Source: an uncultured bacterium
Lineage (GTDB): Bacteria; Verrucomicrobiota; Kiritimatiellia; RFP12; UBA1067
NCBI GenBank assembly: GCA_902761035.1
Contig: CACWIW010000001.1
Location: 1-64,000, forward strand
Direction: 5' to 3'
DNA length: 64,000 bases
Position 1 is the stretch's first letter, and the number at the start of each line of letters is the position of its first letter. Under the pieces are notes generated by a model. It worked only from the letters and a program-made list of their open reading frames with translations. It was not told the DNA's origin and ran no database searches. This document shows, piece after piece, positions 32,761-40,024 of this stretch. Position numbers and translations under genes: made by a program.

Positions 32761-34955
32761 CACCCCTGCTTCGCGTTCAGGTAAACATCCAGCGCGTCAA
32801 TCGCGTCCTCCAGGGCGATGGGAACGCCTCGTTCCCACAGTTCCTGCAGGAAGCGGTAGCCGCCGTTCGCGACGAGCTTTGACGTCCCTTCGAGAAGGGA
32901 TGTCTTTTTCTGCTGGCACCACCGGCGGACGCACTTGCCGATCCATTGGTTTCGCTGGCGGCGGTTGAGCGTGGGCAGGTTCGATGCCGCCCCGCCGTCC
33001 TCGCCCCAGCCGCCGAGTCGTACCGCGTCGGCGTTCGCCGCCTCGACTGCGGCGAGCTTGCCCTCGCGCCGGAGGGCGTTCTTCTCCGCGCTCCGCCCCG
33101 TGAGCGGCGCATCGACGTGGGGGTTGGCGCGTTCCACGCCGTCCGCGCCCACGACCGTCGCGGGTTCGACCACCTCGGCGGCGGCCCGGTCCCCGCTCTC
33201 CGCGCCCTGCGCCCCGTTTCCCGCGTTCTGCGGGCTTGGCTGGGCTGGTGCGGGCTGTGGCGGCGGAAGTTGCCGGAACGCGGCAGCGGCCGCCTGCGGG
33301 GCGAAGGAGGGGCGCATCCGGCCGATGTCCGGCGGCGCGACCGCGCCCTCGCTCACGTCGCCCGTCTCGCTGATGGACGGGATTGCCTCGACCGCCTGTT
33401 GGAGGGCGGACACGTTCTCGTGGTAGTAGTGGCGAGTCATCGCCGTCGATTCGTGTCCGACGATGGCCTGGACGATGTGCAGGGGCACGCCTGCGTTGGC
33501 CGACATCGAGACGAACGTGTGGCGGAGGCTGTGGAACGTCGCCTCCGGGGCCTTGTGGGAGCGTCCCTCGACTTCCACGGACATCACGATGCCCGCGTTC
33601 TTGAATATCTTTCCGATGCGGTGGTGGACGCGCCCCATCCCTTTCGCCCCGACCGCCGCCCACGCCCCGACGGTCGGAAGCACGTAGCCCGTCCGCTTAT
33701 CGACTGGCGTCTGCATCAGGAGGTCGGCCAGCACCTTGTGGATCGGGATCGTAACGGGACGCCCCTTGCGGTACTTCTTGGTCTTCTCCGGGATCTTCTG
33801 GATGATCGAGCGGACGATGTCCACCTCCGACCACGTGAGCTTGCAGCAGTCGCCGAGGCGCATCCCGGTGTACATCGCGATGCCGAAGAGGGTGCGCCAT
33901 TCAGGCCCCTCGCGGGTGGCCACGTCAACGAGCCGCGCCAGCTCCTCCACGGTCAGCTCACGCCTCGTGTGCGAGTCGTCAGCGCGGAGGGGGAATCCCT
34001 CCCAGGGGTTCGACTTCGCCGCCGCCTTCTCCATGATTGTCCTGTGTACTTCGCGGAGGACGCACAGGCGGTTGTTGTACGTGGATGCGGACGTGTCCTT
34101 GCGGAGGTAGTTCAGGTAGTTCTCGGTGTGGTACCGCGTGATGTGCCTCACCTCCGTCACCTCCGGGAACACCCGCGCCATGTAATCGACGAACATCCGG
34201 CACACCTGGCTCTTGCCGTCCATCGTCGAAGAGGCGAGGTCGCGCCGCATGGGCGACCTCTCGTACTCGCCCCATGCGTCCGCCAGCTTCATCTGCGGCC
34301 CCTCGGCCTCCCGCATCTCGGCAAGCTGCCGCTCGGTCATCACGGCGGCCTGAATGTTCTCGAAAGTCCTCGCGGCGTCGTCCTTCACGTAAGGGGCGAG
34401 GAACCGCTTCGCGAACTGCTCCGCCTCCTCCCGGTCCCGCGTCCCGGTCGATTTGCTGACCCGCTTCCCGTTGATCAGACACCGCACCGTCCAAATGCCC
34501 GTCTTCTCCAACTGGAGACCACCCAGCCCCTTGCTGCGCCTCCGCCTCGTCTCCTTTGCCCGCTCCTTCCGCCCAGCCGGTTCCGAACTCCCGCCCGCCC
34601 CCGAACTCCCGCCAGCCGATCCCGAACTCTCACCAGCCCCCAAACTCCCGCCAGCCGGTTCAGTTCCACCGCCCCGACTTGAAAGGGCGGAATCTTCACC
34701 CCCGCCGTTGGCAGGGAAAATCATAGAGTGTGTTTCGCCAGACTGGTTTGTCGCCACCATCGAACCTTCCACAACTGGTCTAACGTCACAATTTACGTCC
34801 TGCCCACCCTGGGCGGACTGGTTTACCGCCACAGCTCCGTCATCACCATACTGGTTTATCGTCACCGATGGCGTTTTCGGCGACTGGTTTATCGTCACCG
34901 AACCGCTTTCTCCCGCCGCTTCCACACGGGCTATCTGCGTACTGTCCGTTTTCAT
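32760..34955 (-). CDS. Tyrosine recombinase (phage-type integrase) 2 with long terminal extensions
   Basis: 731 residues; RBS GAGGAAG, promoter TTGACT-N17-TACTAT. Residues 1-130 are an extension with repeated (V/A)T(I/V)NQS units (GSVTINQS, PSVTINQYG, AVAVNQSA, MVATNQSG) and a Ser/Gly-rich stretch. The catalytic domain has TGMRLGDCC (Arg366), EKTKK (Lys391), HSLRHTF (His475, Arg478) and GHESTAMTRHYYHEN (His501; Tyr510 or Tyr511). About 200 further residues follow, Pro/Ala-rich and then folded (LNRRQRNQWIGKCVRRWCQQ). The core is a clear paralogue of recombinase 1. It heads an operon with the two unknown genes downstream and lies next to the orphan signal-peptide minigene. Enzyme class sure; targets unknown. 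Confidence 0.88.
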   Translation of the reverse strand: MKTDSTQIARVEAAGESGSVTINQSPKTPSVTINQYGDDGAVAVNQSAQGGQDVNCDVRPVVEGSMVATNQSGETHSMIFPANGGGEDSALSSRGGGTEPAGGSLGAGESSGSAGGSSGAGGSSEPAGRKERAKETRRRRSKGLGGLQLEKTGIWTVRCLINGKRVSKSTGTRDREEAEQFAKRFLAPYVKDDAARTFENIQAAVMTERQLAEMREAEGPQMKLADAWGEYERSPMRRDLASSTMDGKSQVCRMFVDYMARVFPEVTEVRHITRYHTENYLNYLRKDTSASTYNNRLCVLREVHRTIMEKAAAKSNPWEGFPLRADDSHTRRELTVEELARLVDVATREGPEWRTLFGIAMYTGMRLGDCCKLTWSEVDIVRSIIQKIPEKTKKYRKGRPVTIPIHKVLADLLMQTPVDKRTGYVLPTVGAWAAVGAKGMGRVHHRIGKIFKNAGIVMSVEVEGRSHKAPEATFHSLRHTFVSMSANAGVPLHIVQAIVGHESTAMTRHYYHENVSALQQAVEAIPSISETGDVSEGAVAPPDIGRMRPSFAPQAAAAAFRQLPPPQPAPAQPSPQNAGNGAQGAESGDRAAAEVVEPATVVGADGVERANPHVDAPLTGRSAEKNALRREGKLAAVEAANADAVRLGGWGEDGGAASNLPTLNRRQRNQWIGKCVRRWCQQKKTSLLEGTSKLVANGGYRFLQELWERGVPIALEDAIDALDVYLNAKQG

Positions 34956-35036
34956 GTTGCTTCCTCAAACCTAATTTCGCGCCGAGAGGCACAAAAAAAG
35001 ACGTCCGAAGGCCCGATTGCCCTCAAAACGCCGCAC

Positions 35037-35065
35037 ATAGTACAGTATAAACCAGTATGAGTCAA
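35037..35065 (-). promoter_or_regulatory. Promoter of recombinase 2
   Basis: Minus strand -35 TTGACT (35060-35065), 17-bp spacer, -10 TACTAT (35037-35042). An ACTGGTTTAT element inside the spacer is also repeated within the coding region (34738-34895), a possible protein-binding repeat. Confidence 0.6.
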
Positions 35066-35120
35066 GGGGTCACATTCAAATTCCTTTGATTTTATTGGGG
35101 TTTCTGCGTCTCGTCTAGTT

Positions 35121-35204
35121 TTAGCCGACCGTGTTGGCGGACTCAATCGCGCCTACTGCGCCGCAGAACGCCGCGAGCGCTGTTGCAATCATAAGTTTCT
35201 TCAT
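35121..35204 (-). CDS. Orphan VVGY signal-peptide minigene
   Basis: 27 codons: a perfect Sec signal peptide, MKKLMIATALAAFCGAVGA, then IESANTVG and TAA where the Tyr of VGY should be; a second stop (TAG) follows one codon later. The RBS and start region (AAAGGAAACGAAAAATGAA) are almost identical to those of the complete VVGY gene at 20986. It has its own promoter at 35453-35481. No VVGY body follows. It looks like an expression site without its cassette, or a remnant from which the body was lost. Compare the bodies at 12781, 18797 and 27287, which lack this part. Confidence 0.7.
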   Translation of the reverse strand: MKKLMIATALAAFCGAVGAIESANTVG

Positions 35205-35481
35205 TTTTCGTTTCCTTTTCATTCCCCAGATTGCTCTGGGTCGTAGAGTTGGGAATTGCATCAGTTGATCCTTGGGTCGTGGGCGTGATCCGATCCCTGT
35301 CGGATGACGTTGGTCACGAATGTCCGAATCGCCTTCTGTCGTTCCTTTCCTCTACTTGTTTTTGCTTTCCCTTAGCCGCACACGCGGTTTATCGGGCGTT
35401 CTCGAACCGTCGGAGGCTTTGCATGTGCCTAGTCTGGTCTTTGAATGGCGCAAGTGTATCATATTGTCGGGCGGAGCGCAA
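35205..35481 (-). promoter_or_regulatory. Promoter and ~250-nt leader of the orphan signal-peptide gene
   Basis: -35 TTGCGC (35476-35481), 17-bp spacer, -10 TACACT (35453-35458). The leader contains a small hairpin CCCAGA-gcaa-TCTGGG (35225-35240) just before the RBS and a short ORF without RBS. No other gene is seen in this stretch; upstream lies a run of A/T (AAAAACTTTTTTC type) as in the other promoters of this class. Confidence 0.65.
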
Positions 35482-35689
35482 GGGGGTTTTTGAAAAAAGT
35501 TGAAAAAAGTTTTTGGGGGGAGCGGGCACCTTTTGCCTGGCCTTTTTCGAACCGAAAGGCTTTTGCGGGGCGCTTGGCCTTGTGCGAAGCGTGTGCGGGC
35601 CGTTGGTGCGCGACGGGGCGCGCACTGCAAAACTGCTCCGCGCGCAGCCGATGGCGAAGCAATTGCCTTGTCTTTCACCCGCAGGGCCT

Positions 35690-35784
35690 GGCCGCGACGG
35701 AGCGCGGCCCTCCCATGTTGCGGGCGCGGAGGCCCGCTGGGGATTTGCGGGCGTGGAAGCCCGCCACCCCGAATGTGGGCGGCC
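35690..35784. repeat. Dispersed GC-rich repeats
   Basis: CGGAGCGCGGCCCTCCCATG, GCGGAGGCCCGCTGGGGA and GCGTGGAAGCCCGCCACCCC, all present again at 47.46-47.58 kb and partly at 46.34 kb. From 35485 to 35690 I see only promoter-upstream sequence and no gene. Confidence 0.7.
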
Positions 35785-36439
35785 CTACCGCCATGCGGGC
35801 GGGCAGTGGATGAAGCGGTCGCCGCGCTTTCCGTAGGGGATTGTGTCGGGCAGTTGGCATTGCGCCGGAAGGTCGCGGGGTGTTTTGATAGTACGAGGCC
35901 GTCATCTTCAAGTTGACACTGAAACTTTCATGCGGGTTAAAAACACAAACTCGTTTCCCGAGCTTGTCACGAACGGCTTCTATTGTGCCAACCTGATCTG
36001 TGTCTCCAGTGAAAAGGAAGAAACTGTCGGCCATATTCTGGAAAGCATCAAGCATTACGGCGACGGAAAAATTGACATCCGAACGTTTCTCTTCAAGCTT
36101 GACAACGGGGACGTAGCCATTGATAACGACATCGCATGTGCGGCACCGATGTTCAACAACCGGAGCAAGCGTCTTGTTCTTCGCGTAGAATCCCTGTACA
36201 ATCGTTATCAGTGGCATTGCCGATAAGGCCTGCAAGTAAACCTTCTGGCGATCTACAGCGTCAGCATCGTGAGGATACGTCTTGATTGGGGCCGTAAAGT
36301 ACTTGATGCCGACAACCTTCTGGTCAGGACGAAGGAACCATTTGACAAAAGCAACAAGATCGAGCCACTTATACGGCGTTCCCTTAAGAAGGCCGTAATA
36401 CAGATTGTAACCATCAATATAGGCAATGACGCGTTTCAT
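35785..36439 (-). pseudogene. NYN-domain protein (LabA-like), probable C-terminal frameshift
   Basis: The in-frame product begins MKRVIAYIDGYNLYYGLLKG and carries the NYN/PIN-like markers YIDGYNLYYG (Asp9), KRSDVNFSVAVMLDA and LFTGDTDQ. It is a paralogue of the gene at 45351. Near 35880-35895 (CAAAACACCCC) the frame seems to shift: in the +1 frame the sequence continues DLPAQCQLPDTIPYGKRGD then FIHCPPAWR and stops at 35785, matching the end of the paralogue (QFPDEL...GIFHKPQEW). Without the shift the frame runs on through dispersed repeats to 35675. Either a mutation or a sequencing error. Expressed from a hairpin-leader promoter. Probably an RNase-like enzyme; role unknown. Confidence 0.65.
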
Positions 36440-36458
36440 GTCTCTCCTTGAAAATGCG

Positions 36459-36552
36459 ATGACCTCAACCTTGCGATTGAGGTCATGCTCCGCTTAGACC
36501 GAGTCTGGCGGGTTGATGGCAGTAGCTTATCAAATCTCGGCGTGTGGCACAA
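36459..36552 (-). promoter_or_regulatory. Hairpin-leader promoter unit A (NYN gene 1)
   Basis: -35 TTGTGC (36547-36552), 17-bp spacer, -10 TAAGCT (36524-36529). The leader hairpin ATGACCTCAA / TTGAGGTCAT (36459-36486) is followed by CGCATTTTC, then AAGGAGAG and the ATG at 36439. Confidence 0.7.
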
Positions 36553-36585
36553 GGCCGCGCGCGGAAAAGTTTTTGGCAAGTAGTG

Positions 36586-36810
36586 AAAATGTTGCCAATG
36601 TGGAAATGTTGCCAATGTGGAAATGTGAAAGTGTGGAAATATGCAAGTATGGAAATGTGGAAATGGAATGGGGGACGGAGTGGAAATGTCATTGCCGCGC
36701 TTGGTTTTTGCGTGCGGTGATGATGCTTGCAGAAAAGATGTGAGATTTTCACTCTCATTTCCACACTTTCATATTTCCATATTTTCACACTTCCACAATT
36801 TCACATTCAA
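36586..36810. repeat. AATGTTGCC / GTGGAAATG dispersed and inverted repeats
   Basis: Tandem AATGTTGCCAATGTGGA units and a set of GTGGAAATGTGAAAGTGTGG, mirrored at 36740-36805 by CATTTCCACACTTTCATATT, giving a long imperfect inverted repeat. No gene is seen here. The AATGTTGCC units recur at 38165, 46200 and 47392. Confidence 0.7.
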
Positions 36811-36826
36811 ATCGGCCGAGCTGGCG

Positions 36827-37876
36827 TTAATCTTTACGGACATAGGCCGTTCCTCGGCCATTCCCGACTTTACGAATAAAACCATCGTCCAACAATTTCT
36901 TCAAGGTCATTTCAACCATCGCAGTGCTGATGTCAGGGCATTTGGAGAGGATGTCGCGCTTCGTCACCTTGCCAAGCGTTGCTTTCACAACGGCGCGTAT
37001 GCGATCCGCCTTGCTCATGCGGGCGGTGACAAGTCCTTCGACACGTGATTCCAGCTCACGATATGCTTTTAGGATGACGCCAAGCGTGTATTCCACATAC
37101 GGTTTCATGTCGCATCCGTTCTCGTGCCAATGCGCCGAACTCGCCTGCAATGCCTCGTAGTAGTCGGCCTTTGACTCCTCGATGAGCATTTCAAGACTGA
37201 TGTACTTACCGACCATGAAGCCGGAGCGGTAAAGGAGCAGAAGTGTCAGCAGCCGACTCATGCGGCCATTGCCGTCATGGAACGGATGGACACACAGGAA
37301 GTCGAAAATGAACATCGGGATAAGCATGAGCGGGTCGAACCGCGCATCGTCTACAGCCCTACGATATGCTGCACAGAGGGAATCCATCGCAGCCGGGGTT
37401 TCGACAGCGCTTGCCGGGCGAAAGCGAATGGACTTGTTGCCGGATGCATCCGTCTCTTCAATGACGTTGTCGTTCAGTTTCCAATGTCCGCCAATGCCCT
37501 GCGGCAGTTTGGAATAAAGGTCTCGGTGAAGTTGGAGCAGGATGTTTGGGGTGATGGAGATGAAGTCGTGGCTTTCATGGATGGTCTTGAGGACGTCCCG
37601 ATAGCCGGCGATTTCCTGTTCGTTCCTGTTTCTCGGAATCGTCTTTCGCGACATAAGTTCCCTCATTCGCACATCGGTCGTTGAAATGCCCTCAATGCGG
37701 TTTGACGAGGTCGTTGACTGTACCTTCGCGACTTCCATTAATGCATTCAGCACGTCTGGCTTGGCATTTAAATAGAGTTCCTGCTTGCCCTTAAACTCAT
37801 GGATCACGGACAGCAAGGCCGTGATTTCTGGCGTTAGCAGTTTCACAGGAGCGTTCTGGTAGTCGAAAATGTGCAT
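36827..37876 (-). CDS. Fic/DOC family AMPylator-like protein
   Basis: 349 residues. The Fic motif HPFHDGNGR is at residues 197-205; an N-terminal inhibitory-helix motif SNRIEG (Ser58-x3-Glu62-Gly63) precedes the core, so it is a self-inhibited Fic of the N-terminal class. GIGGHWKLND (~128-137) forms the flap. The C-terminus (KVTKRDILSKCPDISTAMVE, LLDDGFIRKVGNGRGTAYVR) is a winged helix. Such proteins transfer AMP or related groups to target hydroxyls in the cytoplasm; the target here is unknown. Promoter TTGCCT-N17-TATACT with a palindrome over its -35. Intact and full length. Confidence 0.88.
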   Translation of the reverse strand: MHIFDYQNAPVKLLTPEITALLSVIHEFKGKQELYLNAKPDVLNALMEVAKVQSTTSSNRIEGISTTDVRMRELMSRKTIPRNRNEQEIAGYRDVLKTIHESHDFISITPNILLQLHRDLYSKLPQGIGGHWKLNDNVIEETDASGNKSIRFRPASAVETPAAMDSLCAAYRRAVDDARFDPLMLIPMFIFDFLCVHPFHDGNGRMSRLLTLLLLYRSGFMVGKYISLEMLIEESKADYYEALQASSAHWHENGCDMKPYVEYTLGVILKAYRELESRVEGLVTARMSKADRIRAVVKATLGKVTKRDILSKCPDISTAMVEMTLKKLLDDGFIRKVGNGRGTAYVRKD

Positions 37877-37901
37877 AAAGTGTCCTTTTTGATTTGCCCA
37901 T

Positions 37902-37930
37902 AGTATAGCACAATCTGCCTAGTCAGGCAA
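37902..37930 (-). promoter_or_regulatory. Fic promoter with overlapping palindrome
   Basis: -35 TTGCCT (37925-37930), 17-bp spacer, -10 TATACT (37902-37907). The inverted repeat TGCCT-gact-AGGCA (37916-37929) covers the -35 and could be an operator, perhaps for the winged helix of the Fic protein itself. Confidence 0.6.
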
Positions 37931-37935
37931 TGCTA

Positions 37936-38001
37936 TTATGCAGATTCCTCGGTGATTAGGTCGTTGTTTCTTTGCGAGAATAAGCTATCGTCCGTCTTCA
38001 T
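37936..38001 (-). CDS. Short ORF behind hairpin-leader unit B
   Basis: 21 codons (MKTDDSLFSQRNNDLITEE...), with AGGAACAAGG just upstream, placed where the other units carry their gene. It ends before the Fic promoter. It may be a genuine small protein or the stump of a gene lost from this unit. Confidence 0.4.
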   Translation of the reverse strand: MKTDDSLFSQRNNDLITEESA

Positions 38002-38022
38002 CCTTGTTCCTAAAATTGCTAA

Positions 38023-38137
38023 GGCCCCGGTCCTTTCGGACCGGAGCCCCGCTCCGCGTTGGCAGAACCGTGCGGCTGGATAAGAGTCCATCAAGGGGTT
38101 CGGCAGGTAGTTTAGCACATCTTGGGTAGCGGCGCAA
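38023..38137 (-). promoter_or_regulatory. Hairpin-leader promoter unit B
   Basis: -35 TTGCGC (38132-38137), 17-bp spacer, -10 TAAACT (38109-38114). Leader hairpin CCGGTCC-gaaa-GGACCGG (38023-38048), then CAATTTTAGGAACAAGG and the short ORF at 38001. Confidence 0.7.
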
Positions 38138-38149
38138 GGTCGCGCGCGG

Positions 38150-38235
38150 AAAAGTTTTTGGGGGTGTGGAAAATGTTGCCAATGTGGAAATGTTGCCAGT
38201 TCCAATGTTGCCAATGGCCAATGGGACGGGCACGG
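38150..38235. repeat. AATGTTGCC dispersed repeat
   Basis: AATGTTGCCAATGTGGAAAT and CAGTTCCAATGTTGCCAAT, then GGCACGGAGGCCCGCTGGG. Same order as at 46200 and 47392. The stretch 38236-38313 shows nothing. Confidence 0.7.
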
Positions 38236-38313
38236 AGGCCCGCTGGGAAGTGAGCATGAAGGCATGGTTTCCACGGTTATACTTCCTTACGTCTAGCGCA
38301 ACTGTGAATGATT

Positions 38314-38997
38314 TTATTGTCGCCACTCCGTTCCCATGAGGGACTTGAGCCATTTCTTACGGAAGTTGCCGATGTTTCCGAAGAAGCGGGTCTCCGATTT
38401 CGACAGGCAACCGTCGTGCCTCAATTTGAACGCGAGGCGGTTCATTGTGCAAACGTAGTCCGCCATCTGGAAAATTCGGGAGATCACGGGCATCTTTATG
38501 ATCCTCACATCATGAAAGCGTTCGGCGAATATCTCCGTGATCAACTGCAAGAGTGGACGTTGTCCCTTGTCGTATGATACGGACATCTGCGAATAACGCA
38601 TGAGGCGTTCCTCGTTCGCGGATAGGAATGGCTCTATCGTGCCGCGAAGCCTTGCGACCGTATCGCTCTCGGTGTCGCTCGGCCGCTTCTCTACAAAGAA
38701 GCACTTGTGAGAAAGTCCGCTCTTCCTTACGAAGGCGGAGAAGCACGACATCATCTTTCGCCGTGTCGCGAGATCTATTCCGTGGTACTCGCGTTCGCCG
38801 CGCACCGCCGGACTTGAATGGATGCAGTGCTCTTCGAGTCCGATGAGCGAAAGGCGGTATTCCAGTTCGCTTATGTGCGAAAAGAGCAGGCAGGTCGTTT
38901 CGTGGAACACCATGGTGACGATGTAGTATGGGCATCGGGCGTCGAACTGTCCGAAGTCTCCCGATTCGTCAATGAATATCTCGATTCCGCTTGCCAT
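38314..38997 (-). CDS. DUF3800 family protein, copy 1
   Basis: 227 residues. Signature IEIFIDESGDFGQFDAR at the N-terminus, YYIVTMVFH, VSYDKGQRPLLQLITEIF, and the C-terminal block RIFQMADYVCTMNRLAFKL and SKSETRFFGN. These are features of the DUF3800 family (IDESG motif, D..Q.AD.V). The Asp residues suggest a metal-dependent nuclease-like fold, but no activity is established. RBS TATGGAGAC directly after the leader hairpin of unit C. The paralogue at 46467 is frameshifted; this copy is intact. Confidence 0.8.
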   Translation of the reverse strand: MASGIEIFIDESGDFGQFDARCPYYIVTMVFHETTCLLFSHISELEYRLSLIGLEEHCIHSSPAVRGEREYHGIDLATRRKMMSCFSAFVRKSGLSHKCFFVEKRPSDTESDTVARLRGTIEPFLSANEERLMRYSQMSVSYDKGQRPLLQLITEIFAERFHDVRIIKMPVISRIFQMADYVCTMNRLAFKLRHDGCLSKSETRFFGNIGNFRKKWLKSLMGTEWRQ

Positions 38998-39012
38998 GTC
39001 TCCATAAAAAAC

Positions 39013-39120
39013 GGCGGGAACTTTCCCGCCTTAGGGTGGACCTTATACGCCAGCCCACGGGGCGGTTCCTCCAACCAGGGGAACGGAAGACAGTTTACCA
39101 AATTCCAGAGCGTGGTGCAA
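39013..39120 (-). promoter_or_regulatory. Hairpin-leader promoter unit C (DUF3800 copy 1)
   Basis: -35 TTGCAC (39115-39120), 17-bp spacer, -10 TAAACT (39092-39097). Leader hairpin GGCGGGAA-ag-TTCCCGCC (39013-39030), followed at once by GTTTTTTAT, a classical terminator that ends 8 nt before the start codon at 38997. Confidence 0.75.
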
Positions 39121-39167
39121 AGGGCACGTGCGAAAAAGTTTTTTTTGGGGGGTGGGCGGGATGAGTT

Positions 39168-39200
39168 TTAGCCACAAAGAACGCAAAGGTCGCAAAGGTG
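39168..39200. repeat. CACAAAGAACGCAAAG repeat
   Basis: TTAGCCACAAAGAACGCAAA followed by GGTCGCAAAGG. Related copy at 39877-39940; shorter echoes at 45068 and 46438. Confidence 0.6.
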
Positions 39201-39230
39201 GGTGGGGGAACGGGGAATGGGGTGGATTTT

Positions 39231-39292
39231 AACACAGAGGCACAGAGACACGGAGTCACAGAGGTGCGGTAACTTCTCTGTGCCTCTGTGTT
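39231..39292. repeat. 18-bp inverted repeat ACACAGAGGCACAGAG
   Basis: AACACAGAGGCACAGAGA at 39231-39248 and its exact complement at 39275-39292, with CACGGAGTCACAGAGG in the loop. A MITE-like or ERIC-like element; no gene. Confidence 0.65.
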
Positions 39293-39383
39293 TATTTTCC
39301 ACCTCGCGGCCGGGGTTAGTGATTCGTGGTTAAAGGTAGCTTTGGCTTGCTTGGCATGTCGTCGAATCCTCAAAAAAAGAATC

Positions 39384-39467
39384 CTCACCGATAGAATGAC
39401 CCGCCGAAGCAGGTTCACCCGGTGAGGCGCATGGAAGTAGTGTACCAAATCCTAGAGCGCGGCGCAA
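39384..39467 (-). promoter_or_regulatory. Hairpin-leader promoter unit D without a gene
   Basis: -35 TTGCGC (39462-39467), 17-bp spacer, -10 TACACT (39439-39444). Hairpin CTCACCG / CGGTGAG (39384-39426), then GATTCTTTTTTT. Only a 13-codon ORF (MPSKPKLPLTTNH) follows, so the unit has lost its gene or makes only an RNA. Confidence 0.65.
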
Positions 39468-39524
39468 GGCTGCGCGCGAAAAAAGTTTTTACTGCGGCGA
39501 GTTTTTACTGCGGAAGAACCTCTC

Positions 39525-39665
39525 CAATGCATAGGCAAGCAATCCCTTATGTATAAGCATTCAGTTCCTTATGCATAAGCGTTTGATTCCTTATGCATAA
39601 GCGTTTGATTCCCTATGCATAAGGAATTGATTCTCTATGCATAAGCGTTTGTTCGGCTATACATG
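39525..39665. repeat. 22-bp tandem repeat centred on TTATGCATAAG
   Basis: Six units of 22 bp. The 11-bp palindrome TTATGCATAAG (variants TTATGTATAAG, CTATGCATAAG) alternates with an 11-bp spacer CGTTTGATTCC. The first unit is degenerate. From 39666 to 40024 I see no gene, only a further CAAAGAACGCAAAG repeat. Confidence 0.8.
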
Positions 39666-39876
39666 GCCGTCAGTGTAGCTCTGACGGTGAAAGAACGTCG
39701 TTGGTGATACCCACACTTCAACCGTTCCACGCCGTAATATTAAGGATACGGATCACTATTCCACCCGTGTTACCTTACCAACCACTTATCCGTCACAAAG
39801 GACAGTGACCGACCCCAAATCGGGACACGTCTTTTTAACCTAAAAAACGCAGTTGAAACGCTTGCACGTACTTGAT

Positions 39877-39940
39877 TTAGCCGCAAAGAACGCAAAGGGG
39901 GATTAGTGTTAGCAGCAAAGATCACAAAGGGCACAAAGCT
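39877..39940. repeat. GCAAAGAACGCAAAG repeat, second copy
   Basis: TAGCCGCAAAGAACGCAAAG then AGCAGCAAAGATCACAAAG; related to 39168. Confidence 0.55.
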
Positions 39941-40024
39941 CTTTTCCCAATGCATTGCGGTCGAAACACGCGCTGATCGTACAAGCGCGCGTGATGTGAG
40001 ACAAAAGGGTTTGGAAACAGGATT

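Noticed and set aside
39525-39665. Possible CRISPR array
   Set aside because: Units are 22 bp with near-identical spacers of only 11 bp and no cas genes nearby; it is a tandem repeat.
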